A stretch of DNA of 64,000 bases from Gallionella capsiferriformans ES-2 (GCF_000145255.1 NC_014394.1:682001-746000); one strand, 5' to 3'. Positions 36,226 through 46,495 are shown, counted from the stretch's first letter. The notes: generated by a model from the sequence alone, not told the origin. Program-made: numbers and translations.

Positions 36226-39200
36226 TTGGACATCGAAATTTGGGACGGCGGACTTCAAGAACAAGAGATTGAAGCAATCAAAAAAATCGGGGCTGCTTTT
36301 TCTGATGCCCAGCCTGATGGCAAGTCCCAAGTAAGAGGCGGTTCTATACAGGATCAGCTTCAAAACAAGCTCGGGCGCAACGGCATGTTCCCTTGGAAAG
36401 GTTATGCCGGATTTAGGTTCGTCGATTCGAAGGGCAAGGAGGGTGAGTTTGATTTGGTGATCGTGACTCACTGCAATGTCATCATCGTGGAGTTAAAGGA
36501 CTGGAACCATGCGCCCATCGCGGCAAATGGTGACATTTGGTTCAAGGGCGACAAGAACATGGGGCGGTCGCCTGTTAGCGTCACGAGAAGCAAGCAATAC
36601 ACCCTCTCTAACAAGCTAAAAAAGCTTAGTCAGAGATTTTCAAACAAGGGATACACCCCATTTGTTGAATACTTTGTGGTAATGACAGGGAATTCTGATT
36701 TCAGTCAGCTTCCCGAGGTCGAACTTCACCATACGATGTCCATGAAGGACTTTCTCAAATTTGCAGACAAGGGGGCGTTCGAAAAGCACTTCCGCCCCCA
36801 TCCCGGCGCAAAGGTACTAAATCAGGACTTTCCGATATTTGATGAATTGTTCCTGAGCGGAAACACGGCGCCGAAAGCACTGAAAATTGGAGGGTACACA
36901 GCAGTCGAGGAAATTTTCAAGCATCCGAAATTGGTATACAAGGAATATCTGGCAAATTCGGAAATCTCAAAGGGTGCGGAGGCTCTGCTTAGGGTCTGGA
37001 ACTTCAAGAATATCCAAGGCAACAAGGCTATTACTCCGCAGGGCAGGGCTGAAATCGTATCCCGTGAGCGGGAGGTATTGCAGTTCATCAATCACCAGAA
37101 TCGCGACCTGTATAACCACTGCCTACGCTCGCTGACAAGTTTTGAAAAGGATGAGGTTACATCGCAGTACAGCGAGGTTTATGAACTTCCTCCTGGGCAT
37201 TTGAGGTTCAACGAGTTCGTGGGGAAATATGGTCAGTCGTTTAACCAGACCGACAGGCTGAACCTCACGAAGCTGCTTATCGCGAAGTTCGCTGACCTGC
37301 ATGCGATTAAGATTGCCCATCGAGACATTGCTGACCATAGTCTGTGGCTGTCGCCTTCGAAGGAAATTGCTCTCTCCAATTTTATCTCCGCTTACCACCA
37401 ACCAATTGGAACGGTCGGCGATTATCGGAGCAACCTTTCAGTAGGGGCAGTAGAAGTCAAGGAGATGCTGGATGGCTCGTCAACGACCCCGTTTCAGCAA
37501 GACGTTCATGCGCTTGGGCTTGTGTCGTGGCATCTGCTGACTGCTCAAAGAATGTCCCCAAAGAGCTTGGAGAACATTCAGAACGAGATGCTTTCAAGCA
37601 GCGAATGGTATGCAGGAGTTCTTCTCGATGCAGTGGTAGGGAGGTTTAAGGATGCATCGGAATTCTTCGATGGCTTGAAGCGTGCAGAACCGCAGGGCGA
37701 GTCGATACCGACTTTCGACGACTCCGAACTGGAAGCATATCGTCACCCGATTAACCACACGCGGCAATTCCCTGACCAGGACGAGTTTCTGGTTTCGAAC
37801 GATGATAAAGAGGTCTATGTCTCACAAGGTAGGCTTGTTAAAGCATGGCTGAATGTCGGTGGCAAAGGAGATGACTCGGTAAGCAATTTCCGCGTCCTTA
37901 CTTTTTTGAAGCGTTTGGACAAGCTTGCGGCAGTTAATCCCTCATACCTGCCCCGTATTCATGAACACGGGCTCGCGGCAAGGTCCAGCAGCATGTATCT
38001 GGTGACCGACGTGGTTGATGGTATGACGTGGGCTGATGCTGTAATTGATGACTCGGACAAATTAGGCGTTATTGAGAAGCTGGCTGATGCCGTTGAACAT
38101 CTTCATGGGCTCGGGATTTCGCACGGCGACCTTCACCCCTGCAATGTGATGCTGGGTAGGGAAAACGGGAATGTGTATCTGATAGATCTTCCTGACTTTT
38201 CCCACAATACTGCCGAAGCTAAGAACCATCGGTATAGTCCAGAGAGCATCGACGGAAGCTCTTCCGAACAGCGGGATATATTTGCGGTGCTCAAAATGTC
38301 TTGCGAATTACTCGGATTGGAGTGGGGCGAGGAGTCCAAAGCTTACCCGAGAATCTCGGATGCGATTCAGTCGGAACTGAACGATCTAGAGTTTGGCTTC
38401 AGGGATTTGGGGCGGTTTAAAAAGTCACTAACGACCTCATCCGAAGTGCAGGATCAGCAATTTCTCGAAATATCACTCAGCAATGTTAATGAGCAAGTGA
38501 CGATATTTCCCGACAACGGGCATCTGTACGTCAAGGTAGAGGCACCGAAGCAAGGAAAGAGCAATTACTCGGTGACGTTTTCCGGCATTGGTGGTTCGTT
38601 CGTCACCTTTTACGACAAGGAACAGCGGTGCTTTGTCGGAGGGTTACCCCCTCGAATCAGATCTGATGTTCATTTCAGGGTGGCAGAAGAAAGCCAATTC
38701 GAAATCAGCACAGCAATTCGTATCAAGCTAGGGCGGCCAGCTCAACTTTCTGGATTATCTGAACATCTCCGCGATGATGACGCGTTTCATCGTGCAATCG
38801 AAATGCTTCAGATGGTTCAGATGGTTCAGCCCGAAATTGATGAATCAGGGTTGAGTCAACAACTAAAGGATGTGTTTGAAAGGGCGGCAGCTTCCGTAGG
38901 GGAGGACCATTCTGATATAACGGTCGATATTTCGACTCATGCACTTTGGCGTGCAATCCTCGCCACCGAGACCGAATCAAGTCCGAATATCGAGTTGAAT
39001 GGAGCCTCAATTAAGCCATCGAATACCGATTCTGAACTGATACTCCCTTACGAGGCTGACATCGATCCGCTTGGCGCTTTTGCAAGCACGGATGAAGTCG
39101 AAGCTCTGCTCATCGATCAGGATGGTGCTGAAAAAATCATCGGGGAGGTCTTTCTCAAAAAATCAGCTCTGAACGAAGTTCGACTGAATAAAGTCCGTAG

Positions 39201-41190
39201 TTCAGCCTATGGTCTTAAAGATGGCGACTCTGTCTTCTTCAGGACGAAACAAGACAGGGCTTCATATCGCAAACGGAAGGCAGCACTTGAAAGACTGCTT
39301 GATAGGGAAGGGGTCTTGCCTGACCTGCTTGATTTATTTGACCCTGCCTGCAAAAAGGATGCAACGCCATACAATATTTCTGTCACTGACGAAGACTTCG
39401 CCAGATACGACCGCGAAGATCTGCATGGAAACAAAATTAGCCTCAACGAGCAACAGCGTGAGGCATTCACCAAGCTGCTGAACTATGGTCCGCTGTCGCT
39501 TTTACAGGGGCCGCCTGGAACAGGAAAGACGGAATTCATCGCTGCATTCGTCCACTTTCTCGTTGAGAAGTTGGATGTGCGAAGAATCCTGCTGGTCAGC
39601 CAATCTCACGAAGCGGTCAACACGGCTGCGGAGCGGATAAGGAAGCACTGCGGGAGATTGGGAACTTCACTCGAAGTAGTCAGGTTCAGCAATCGTGAAG
39701 GGGCGGTTTCGCATGGACTGAAAGACGTCTACTCCCATGCCATCACCGCAGAAAAACGCGAGTTGTTCAACGCCGAATATCGCTACCGTGTCGCAGCTCT
39801 ATCGGATGCGCTAGGTCTCGATACTGAATTCATCTCCAAGGTCGTCGATGCGGAGCTGAAACTGTTCAAGCAGATTGACCATCTTGAATCCTTGCTCAAG
39901 AACTTCGAAAATGTAGGCGACGAGGAGGACATCAAAGCCCTCAAGCCGATCGTGGTCGAACTCAATGAGTCTATCCGAACCAAGTTGCAAGCGGACTACG
40001 GAATTTTACTTTCACAGGAAAGCAAGGTTTCGGAAGCGAAGTCTATCCTGCTCTCCAACATTTGTTCCGAGTATGGTGTCCGTCCAAATGAAGCAAAACG
40101 AGTTCGTGCATTGGCTCAGATATCCCGAGATATTCAGGATGCACTGTCGGCGGAAAGGGTGAATTGCGACGAGTTCTATGCCCGCTCGAGACAATTGGTT
40201 ACCGGCACCTGCGTCGGTATCGGGCAAGGACACATCGGTATTCACGACAACATCTATGATTTTGTAATCATTGATGAGGCGGCTCGTTCAATATCCAGCG
40301 AACTGGCAATTGCAATGCAGTCTGCGAAACGTGTCCTCCTGGTCGGTGACCATTTGCAACTGCCCCCCCTGTATTCCGACGCTCACAAAGCTGCGCTGGC
40401 ACGCCGACTTGGCATCAATGACAAACACACCGAGCTTGATGAGGTGTTGCGAAGCGACTTTGCGCGGGCTTTCAATTCTGAATATGGGAAGCAAACTAGT
40501 GCAACGTTGCTTACTCAGTATCGGATGGCACCTCCCATTGGCAATCTGGTTTCCCATACCTTCTACGATGGCAAGCTGAACAATGGAGATCGGGCTATTC
40601 CCGAGATTTATGAAAGTGCTCCGAACTCGCTTCGTTCTGCCGTGACTTGGCTCGACACCTCTCCACTTGGCGAACAAGCCAATCATCAGAGCGACCGTGG
40701 CGTCAGCATATACAACCGTTGTGAGGCAGAACAGGTTATCGACCTGCTCAAGCAGATTTCAGAGAACGGTCAATTCCTGACCGACCTTTGCAATCTCAAG
40801 GACAAAGATGATGCGCTGATCGGTGTCATCTGCATGTATGCCGAACAAAAGCGGTTGATTCGGCAGAAGTTCAACCAAGGGATTTGGAGCGATGGGTTCA
40901 AGGAATTGGTGAAAATCGACACTGTCGATAGCTACCAGGGCAAGGAAAATCGAATCATCATCTTGAGCCTGACGCGTTCCGACAAACAAAAGAGTCCAGG
41001 TTTCCTGCGCACACCCAATAGAATTAACGTCGCTATGTCGCGAGCAATGGATCGGCTTCTAATCATTGGTAACGCGGAGATGTGGAAGACCCATAACAAG
41101 GACAAGCCTCTCGGACAGGTTGTTTCCTACATGAGCGATATGTGCGAGGACGCCGGCTATAAGTTCCTGTCCGCGAAGACGAACCGCTAA
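36226..41190 (+). CDS. NERD / kinase-like / SF1 helicase fusion protein (putative antiphage)
   Basis: A 1654-residue multidomain protein. Residues about 50-200 form a NERD nuclease-like domain with D76 and the E89-x-K91 pair (GEFDLVIV, VELKDW). Residues about 230-480 look like a protein kinase with HRD in HRDIADHSLWL (about 365) but SNF in place of DFG; a second kinase-like domain (about 500-720) has HGDLHPCNVML (about 631) and DLPD in place of DFG. The C-terminal third (about 1075-1640) is an SF1/UPF1-like helicase: GPPGTGKT near 1094, IDEAA near 1348, LVGDHLQLPP, TQYRM, SYQGKENRIIILSLTRS and NVAMSRA. The start is TTG with AAGGAAG upstream. The kinase plus helicase combination recalls Mokosh-type defence, but the NERD domain and second kinase are extra; antiphage function is inferred. 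Confidence 0.85.
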   Translation: MDIEIWDGGLQEQEIEAIKKIGAAFSDAQPDGKSQVRGGSIQDQLQNKLGRNGMFPWKGYAGFRFVDSKGKEGEFDLVIVTHCNVIIVELKDWNHAPIAANGDIWFKGDKNMGRSPVSVTRSKQYTLSNKLKKLSQRFSNKGYTPFVEYFVVMTGNSDFSQLPEVELHHTMSMKDFLKFADKGAFEKHFRPHPGAKVLNQDFPIFDELFLSGNTAPKALKIGGYTAVEEIFKHPKLVYKEYLANSEISKGAEALLRVWNFKNIQGNKAITPQGRAEIVSREREVLQFINHQNRDLYNHCLRSLTSFEKDEVTSQYSEVYELPPGHLRFNEFVGKYGQSFNQTDRLNLTKLLIAKFADLHAIKIAHRDIADHSLWLSPSKEIALSNFISAYHQPIGTVGDYRSNLSVGAVEVKEMLDGSSTTPFQQDVHALGLVSWHLLTAQRMSPKSLENIQNEMLSSSEWYAGVLLDAVVGRFKDASEFFDGLKRAEPQGESIPTFDDSELEAYRHPINHTRQFPDQDEFLVSNDDKEVYVSQGRLVKAWLNVGGKGDDSVSNFRVLTFLKRLDKLAAVNPSYLPRIHEHGLAARSSSMYLVTDVVDGMTWADAVIDDSDKLGVIEKLADAVEHLHGLGISHGDLHPCNVMLGRENGNVYLIDLPDFSHNTAEAKNHRYSPESIDGSSSEQRDIFAVLKMSCELLGLEWGEESKAYPRISDAIQSELNDLEFGFRDLGRFKKSLTTSSEVQDQQFLEISLSNVNEQVTIFPDNGHLYVKVEAPKQGKSNYSVTFSGIGGSFVTFYDKEQRCFVGGLPPRIRSDVHFRVAEESQFEISTAIRIKLGRPAQLSGLSEHLRDDDAFHRAIEMLQMVQMVQPEIDESGLSQQLKDVFERAAASVGEDHSDITVDISTHALWRAILATETESSPNIELNGASIKPSNTDSELILPYEADIDPLGAFASTDEVEALLIDQDGAEKIIGEVFLKKSALNEVRLNKVRSSAYGLKDGDSVFFRTKQDRASYRKRKAALERLLDREGVLPDLLDLFDPACKKDATPYNISVTDEDFARYDREDLHGNKISLNEQQREAFTKLLNYGPLSLLQGPPGTGKTEFIAAFVHFLVEKLDVRRILLVSQSHEAVNTAAERIRKHCGRLGTSLEVVRFSNREGAVSHGLKDVYSHAITAEKRELFNAEYRYRVAALSDALGLDTEFISKVVDAELKLFKQIDHLESLLKNFENVGDEEDIKALKPIVVELNESIRTKLQADYGILLSQESKVSEAKSILLSNICSEYGVRPNEAKRVRALAQISRDIQDALSAERVNCDEFYARSRQLVTGTCVGIGQGHIGIHDNIYDFVIIDEAARSISSELAIAMQSAKRVLLVGDHLQLPPLYSDAHKAALARRLGINDKHTELDEVLRSDFARAFNSEYGKQTSATLLTQYRMAPPIGNLVSHTFYDGKLNNGDRAIPEIYESAPNSLRSAVTWLDTSPLGEQANHQSDRGVSIYNRCEAEQVIDLLKQISENGQFLTDLCNLKDKDDALIGVICMYAEQKRLIRQKFNQGIWSDGFKELVKIDTVDSYQGKENRIIILSLTRSDKQKSPGFLRTPNRINVAMSRAMDRLLIIGNAEMWKTHNKDKPLGQVVSYMSDMCEDAGYKFLSAKTNR

Positions 41191-41191
41191 G

Positions 41192-42631
41192 GTGACGATA
41201 TTGGAAAATACTACGATTTATCACGAGATTGATTTTCTGTTGCCAGCGCAACGCTTCAACATCAATTTCTCGTACATCACCCAAAAAGGGCTTCCTTTCG
41301 TTCGGGAATTCGTGCTTCGTCTGATCCATCTTGCGCCAATGTCTATGTCACAGGTTGCGACCTTCTTTGGCTTTTCACGCAAGGAAGTTCAAGAGGCAAT
41401 TTCTGACCTCGTCGAACGCGGTGAACTGACATTGTCCGAAAATGGTCGTCTGACCCTTACGGAAAAATCCAGTGGTTACTTCACGGAACTCGGCGAGGTT
41501 CCGCGTTTATCCCTACTTCGAGATAGCACAGCTTGCTTATCTTTCGACCTCGCAACTTTCACATGCCTTGGGAAAGACAATATTTCGGAAAAGTGGAAAG
41601 CTGGTCTTTCAATCAAGGTCGACGACGAAAACGCATCCTGTAGCCAGACGCATGTGGAAAAGCATTTTCAGCGTCAGTTCCATGAAATACTGCATAAGGG
41701 TTTTCTTTCCAGGGCGCTGACCCAGGACGAAAAGGACTCGCCGAATGTCTACACCGTGAATTCGGTGAACAAGATTAAGCAGATGCCCGTCAGACTGCCG
41801 GTTCAGTTTAAGGTTGACGAAGATGGAAGAAGCGTCGAGCGAGAGGATTTCGAGAACCTGAAAAGCTCTGACTATGTGCATGAGCAAATCTCTCTGGAGC
41901 TGGACCGCTTGGCGAGACCCAGTAATTTTGGTGAGATTGCTAAAACCATGCTCGAGATCGGTGATGGCGAGACGTTGAAACTCTTCGACTCGAAGGGCAG
42001 TTCTGTTAGCCTGCAATTCTTCGAAGACTTGGCGAAGCTGGAATCCAATAGTCAGAAGCAGAGAACCACCTTTATCGGACCAATCTACTCGTCCGAAAAT
42101 TGGGAATTGGTCCAGAAACACTTGGCTCCAATCATCAAGACTAGGCGAGAAAGTAAGGCGGACGTGGGGCAAGCCCATTTTCTTTGGGTTGCACCCAGCG
42201 AGCCATATTGGGGAAAGAGCAGCAGTCTTCAGGTAAGAGTCAGTGAGCTTCTCGAAAGGGCAAGTACGAAGGATAAAAAGCTCTATTCGCCGATAATCTA
42301 TTTGCCGGTCTCCGGTCCAAATGACCATAGGACTGCACGCCAATGGCAAAGGGAGTTCGAGCCTAATACTGACAAGGTTCACGGATTGATTGAGGGCTTC
42401 TTTGGAGGGAGTATTGAGGTGCTACACTTCGAAGGCGAGTTTGTGGTTGTCGTTTATCACGTCTCATTGCCTGATTCTTACCCTGTTACCTTCCCCATCG
42501 GATTCATTAGTGCCGACAAAGATGTCGTCTCGGCTGTCGGACGGCTTGTTACGGCATATGTAGAGGGCAGTTCAGGGTTTGAACGTCCTAACGACTGTGG
42601 ATTACTGTCCCGTATCGGGCGTAATGAATGA
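41192..42631 (+). CDS. Winged-helix protein of unknown function, partner of the NERD-kinase-helicase
   Basis: A 479-residue protein that I do not recognise as a named family. Residues about 40-95 (MSMSQVATFFGFSRKEVQEA, then ISDLVERGELTLSENGRLTL) read as a winged helix-turn-helix. The rest alternates strands and helices, with YLPVSGPNDHRTARQWQREFE and a hydrophobic VVVVYHVSLPDSYPVTFPIG near the end; no P-loop, HxK phospholipase motif or obvious nuclease motif is visible. It starts with GTG one base after the preceding stop codon, so the two genes form one translational unit. It may be a sensor, adaptor or repressor of the module. Confidence 0.75.
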   Translation: MTILENTTIYHEIDFLLPAQRFNINFSYITQKGLPFVREFVLRLIHLAPMSMSQVATFFGFSRKEVQEAISDLVERGELTLSENGRLTLTEKSSGYFTELGEVPRLSLLRDSTACLSFDLATFTCLGKDNISEKWKAGLSIKVDDENASCSQTHVEKHFQRQFHEILHKGFLSRALTQDEKDSPNVYTVNSVNKIKQMPVRLPVQFKVDEDGRSVEREDFENLKSSDYVHEQISLELDRLARPSNFGEIAKTMLEIGDGETLKLFDSKGSSVSLQFFEDLAKLESNSQKQRTTFIGPIYSSENWELVQKHLAPIIKTRRESKADVGQAHFLWVAPSEPYWGKSSSLQVRVSELLERASTKDKKLYSPIIYLPVSGPNDHRTARQWQREFEPNTDKVHGLIEGFFGGSIEVLHFEGEFVVVVYHVSLPDSYPVTFPIGFISADKDVVSAVGRLVTAYVEGSSGFERPNDCGLLSRIGRNE

Positions 42632-43073
42632 TTACGATCAGAGTTGAATTGCATATGTGTGGGCCTGTATTGCTGCACCAACGGGTGCCAAACAGAATGC
42701 CATACACTAGAGTCATTCAGCACACAATTTTCGGTCGATTGAAAGTTTGCTTTCAAGTCGTGAGCGTCAGCAATCAGGCAAGCTAAATTTTGAACCGAGA
42801 AAAATTTTTAAAGGCAGGTTTTAGGCGGTGTATTATCGAAACCGTTCAGCTGCTGTGTACCATTAAATTATGTTTAGTATTTGTTATGCGCAGCTAATTT
42901 TGATATTTTTTAACAACGGGAGGGTACAAGTTGCGATGTTATTTAACTATGAATTCATGGCGTATTTGACTGTTTATTTCAATATTTTTCGTTGGGATTT
43001 TGATGAGCTGCTAAATTGAATGAGGATTTTAGTTGTGGTAAGGCTCCTTAGAATCTAACGAATCGGATAAATT
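42632..43073. other. AT-rich junction between the two defence modules
   Basis: A 442-bp gap without a credible gene. It contains a 7-bp stem-loop (TTGAAAG-TTTG-CTTTCAA, 42739-42756), which could end the upstream transcript though no T-run follows, and the right 80-bp repeat (42766-42845). The promoter of the following operon must lie here; I see no consensus pair. Confidence 0.5.
42766..42845 (+). repeat. 80-bp imperfect direct repeat, right copy
   Basis: Partner of 35922-36001, same orientation, ungapped. Conserved words include GTCAGCAATCAGGCA, GCTAAATTTTGAA, GGTTT and GTGTATT. A looser relative may occur at about 62145-62215 (ATCAGGC, TAAGTTGATCC, GTGTATTCCG). Confidence 0.85.
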
Positions 43074-44966
43074 ATGGAAAATCCAGTTAATTCCGCCCCT
43101 GAGTTCATTAGTCCGCCTGCGGCTTCTTGGATTCGTTTTTTGCGCTCTTACGGTCCGACGCCGAACAACCTGAACTTGTTCGATGAGTACGTGACCGGCG
43201 CGTTGAATAGAGCCAAAGTCCAACCAATCACCTTGACGAGTCCCCACTTGGAGGCGATGAAGCAAAGGGCGTCCTTGGGAGCTCCGGGATCGATCTTGAT
43301 CGCGGGCACCGCCGGGGACGGGAAGACCTACCACTGCCGTAGTCTATGGATGTCCCTTGGCGGCACCGCCAAAGCTTGGTCCTCTCCAGAGTTGGTCAAA
43401 TCGTTAGATTTGACTGATGGCCGCAGCGCAGTTTTTGTGAAGGACCTAAGTGAGCTAAACGATGAGCAGAGCGACGCCGTTCTGGATCTGTTGGAGCGTT
43501 CGTCCCTCGGCGAGGAAAACACCAAGATCGCGGTGATCGCCGCAAATCACGGGCAAATCCTCGAACGCTTGCGGGACCTCGGCATTCGTCAAAACAGAAA
43601 GCATCCGCTGCGTAAACCCATCCAAGAGGCCTTTCTCATCTCCGGCAAGCTTCCGGAGCGCTTAGCGCTTTACGACCTGAGTCGAACGGCTCATCGCCAA
43701 TCCCTTGAAGAGGTGATCTCTGCGGTCGCCGGCCATCCTGAGTGGGCGAGCTGCAAAAACTGCGCGCTGCAGGCCGAAGGGCGCGTCTGCCCGATCTTCG
43801 AGAATCGCAATCGGCTGATGGGTTCGGTCAAAGGCGTGCGCTTCGCAGATCGGCTTGGCGACCTTGTTGAAACCTCACGCCTGAATGGTTGGCATCTGCC
43901 CGTCCGAGACCTACTGGCCTTGGTCTCCAACCTCATTCTCGGACACCCGGATGCTAAAGAAGCCCTGATGTCTTGTTCCGAGGTCGGCCGTATCCAATCG
44001 GCTGGCGGGGTTGAAAAGGGCAGCCTTTACGACAATGCCTTCGGCGTGAACCTTCCCCGCCGAAGGGCGATGGACCGCTCAGTCTTCAAGGCATTTTCCA
44101 CCTTCGGTATCGGAGAGGAAACCTCAAACGGCTTGGACGGTCTCTTGGTTTATGGAGCCGATGACGCGAGGTTATACGAAGCCTTCCAAAGATTTGTTGG
44201 CTCGGACCCCGTCTATGGGGCAACTACCGCCTACCTGGCGGCTCAGCAACATTACCTTGAAGGCGACGAGGCCGCGCGCATTGATGGAGGCCAGTCAGAC
44301 TTCCTGAGTCATCTGGCGGCCCAACGGCGTCGGTTCTTTTTTACGTTGCCAGAAAATGAGCCGGATTACCATTACTGGGGCATGACGGCTTTCCGTTATG
44401 CCGGCGACTACTTGGAACTTTCTGAGGCCGTTTTTGGGCGCAAGGCCGTCAGCGAAACGACCCGAGCCCGCTTGGTTCGCGGTTTGAATCGCGTCATGAC
44501 GGGCCTGTTGCTAGAAAACTCCGACCGGATCTTTGTCGCCAGTTCTGGCGGTTTTACCCAGTCCCGGATCAGTGTTTTGTGCGACACGCAGACGACGGCG
44601 CGACGTCAGGGAGGCCTCGGTATGGCCATTAAGCTGGATCCGCAGACGGATCGCCCTGCTCTCGATATCATCCTCGGGCACGTGCCTGGCTCCGGGGCGC
44701 AATTCACTCTATCTCCTGTGCGTTTCGAGTTTCTTTGCCGGGTCGCAGAAGGCGCTTTGCCGGGAAGCTTCTCCAATGAGTGCTTGGAGGATCTTCTCGC
44801 CTTCAAGGCTAAACTGTTGCGCAAAGCCGAGCGATTGCGCTCGCTTCTGACTTCGGATGACGATGAGGAGGGATCTGCGGAGGAGGGCGCATTGACCTTG
44901 AATTTCATCGAAATCGAAAAGGATGGCCACGGTTTCACTCGGCCGTCGACGATAAGGATCGCCTGA
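43074..44966 (+). CDS. sspF: SspF/DndF-like P-loop ATPase of phosphorothioation-dependent restriction
   Basis: A 630-residue protein opening a six-gene operon. Walker A is GTAGDGKT at residues 78-85 and VFVKDLSELND (about 120) is a possible Walker B; a CKNC...C cluster (CKNCALQAEGRVC) suggests a zinc knuckle. Size, P-loop position and the following two genes match the DndF-DndG-DndH / SspF-SspG-SspH set, which restricts DNA lacking phosphorothioate marks. The name is by architecture and synteny, not a database match. The stop overlaps the next ATG by one base (TGATG). Upstream translation signals are weak. Confidence 0.72.
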   Translation: MENPVNSAPEFISPPAASWIRFLRSYGPTPNNLNLFDEYVTGALNRAKVQPITLTSPHLEAMKQRASLGAPGSILIAGTAGDGKTYHCRSLWMSLGGTAKAWSSPELVKSLDLTDGRSAVFVKDLSELNDEQSDAVLDLLERSSLGEENTKIAVIAANHGQILERLRDLGIRQNRKHPLRKPIQEAFLISGKLPERLALYDLSRTAHRQSLEEVISAVAGHPEWASCKNCALQAEGRVCPIFENRNRLMGSVKGVRFADRLGDLVETSRLNGWHLPVRDLLALVSNLILGHPDAKEALMSCSEVGRIQSAGGVEKGSLYDNAFGVNLPRRRAMDRSVFKAFSTFGIGEETSNGLDGLLVYGADDARLYEAFQRFVGSDPVYGATTAYLAAQQHYLEGDEAARIDGGQSDFLSHLAAQRRRFFFTLPENEPDYHYWGMTAFRYAGDYLELSEAVFGRKAVSETTRARLVRGLNRVMTGLLLENSDRIFVASSGGFTQSRISVLCDTQTTARRQGGLGMAIKLDPQTDRPALDIILGHVPGSGAQFTLSPVRFEFLCRVAEGALPGSFSNECLEDLLAFKAKLLRKAERLRSLLTSDDDEEGSAEEGALTLNFIEIEKDGHGFTRPSTIRIA

Positions 44967-46495
44967 TGCCTCTTAATATCGACAAGGTCGACTTCACCGT
45001 CGACGAACATATTTGGGGGCACCGCCTCTACGACGAACAGCTTCCGCACCTGACGGTTCTCGAATTTCTCAGTGTTCTGGGAGCGAATCGGACCAACCCG
45101 CTGGCGAATGATCCTGCCGCCGATGTGCGCTACGCGCCGCAACAGCAAATCAGGCTTCGAGGACTTCTGTTCAATAACCCGTATGTCGAAACGGTCAGGG
45201 AGCGGGGTGATCCGGACGAAGACAAATGGCGCGACTGGATGGAGTTGTTTAAACAGGATGCGACGGGCCGCGACGACTTGGATATGGAGTATCTGCGCAA
45301 GTCGTTTCTGACGTTCGACGATTTCGCCAAGGCCTTGGAACTGCTGCGCTCGTCTTCCTTTGAGGTCCGCAGCAACAAGCGCTGGAGCTCAAAATTCGTC
45401 TTTCCGTTTGGCCCGGACGCGCTCTATGAGGATCTGCGCATTGATTCGGGCGGAGCTTCCAATGACCGCCGCTTCTTCGCGCGAACGGGCGAAATGCTGT
45501 ATTTGATGCTCAGCCGAGCCTCGAATGGTAGGGAGCTGGGCAAAAAGTTGGTTGAGAGGCTGTTCGACGCTGGGGCACCGATGAACCGACTTGTCAAGGT
45601 CCTGCAAGGCGAGCCCCAGCACGCCGAGTCGACGAAGACCATCGGCCAGCGTTATCTGCCTTATGCGACTCATCCGCGCTTCGACCGGATGTGTGATGAC
45701 TGGCTCGCGATTTTATCTCGCGACATTCCGATCTATGACGCCTTGGAGCATCTGATTGCCAGCGCCGGCCTCAACCTGCTCCTGTATTTCCTCGAGTGCG
45801 CCAAGGCTCATAGTGGCGACGACGAGCCGGTTGAGATGGTTTGCGAGATCATCTCTCGGGAACGAACCAAGGTTCGTTCGCTTTCCGGCAAGTCCTACCA
45901 AGCGCATCAAGCCGTTTCCGAGCGCGCTGTGGTCTCCTTTATCGAATCGATCAAGCTCGACCCCGAATGGGCGGTTGCGCTCGACTCATCCGATCCCGAG
46001 GGGGAGTGTTTGAAACTGATGCGCGAACGCTTTCAGTGGCCTCCGGCCGGTCGCGATGACGATGACGACTATGAGCGTCTGCGAGGCGACGAACTGGTGC
46101 GAAAACTCATGGAAAAGGCCAAGAACCGGCATGACCAGCATTTCGGGAAGATTCACTCGACTTGGTCCAAGTCCATCGGTCTGAGCTCGCGCCGCTTAGC
46201 GCGCGGCAACCGCTACGCCCCGAATGATCGCCTCCTGAAAACTCTCGTGGTTACGGTGGTCGATGAGCGCATGCAGTTCGACGAATTCCTGCACGAGCTG
46301 CGTCGGCGTTACGGCATCGTCATCGGGGACGCTGAAGGCGCTCATCTGGTCAAACAGAATTTGGTCGACCAAGAGGCGCTCAGCGAAAACCGCTCGAGCC
46401 TCGAAACACGCCTGCTTGGGCTTGGATTGGTTAGAAGACTCTCGGACTCCTGCTCTTTCGTCGAGAATCCGTTCACCAGCGAAGGAAACAATTGA
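44966..46495 (+). CDS. sspG: SspG/DndG-like restriction component
   Basis: A 509-residue soluble protein without a recognisable catalytic motif. It opens with DKVDFTVDEHIWGHRLYDEQ and has charged helical segments plus a basic loop near 405-425 (STWSKSIGLSSRRLARGNR). Position and length match the DndG/SspG member of the FGH restriction complex, whose function is not well defined. Translational coupling on both sides (TGATG upstream and downstream) implies stoichiometric production with the F- and H-like proteins. Assignment depends on synteny. Confidence 0.65.
   Translation: MPLNIDKVDFTVDEHIWGHRLYDEQLPHLTVLEFLSVLGANRTNPLANDPAADVRYAPQQQIRLRGLLFNNPYVETVRERGDPDEDKWRDWMELFKQDATGRDDLDMEYLRKSFLTFDDFAKALELLRSSSFEVRSNKRWSSKFVFPFGPDALYEDLRIDSGGASNDRRFFARTGEMLYLMLSRASNGRELGKKLVERLFDAGAPMNRLVKVLQGEPQHAESTKTIGQRYLPYATHPRFDRMCDDWLAILSRDIPIYDALEHLIASAGLNLLLYFLECAKAHSGDDEPVEMVCEIISRERTKVRSLSGKSYQAHQAVSERAVVSFIESIKLDPEWAVALDSSDPEGECLKLMRERFQWPPAGRDDDDDYERLRGDELVRKLMEKAKNRHDQHFGKIHSTWSKSIGLSSRRLARGNRYAPNDRLLKTLVVTVVDERMQFDEFLHELRRRYGIVIGDAEGAHLVKQNLVDQEALSENRSSLETRLLGLGLVRRLSDSCSFVENPFTSEGNN

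Noticed and set aside
36226..42631. BREX/Pgl (PglW-like) assignment of the NERD-kinase protein
   Set aside because: PglW also joins NERD-like and kinase domains, but the helicase fusion and the absence of PglX, PglZ and BrxC-type genes nearby argue against it.
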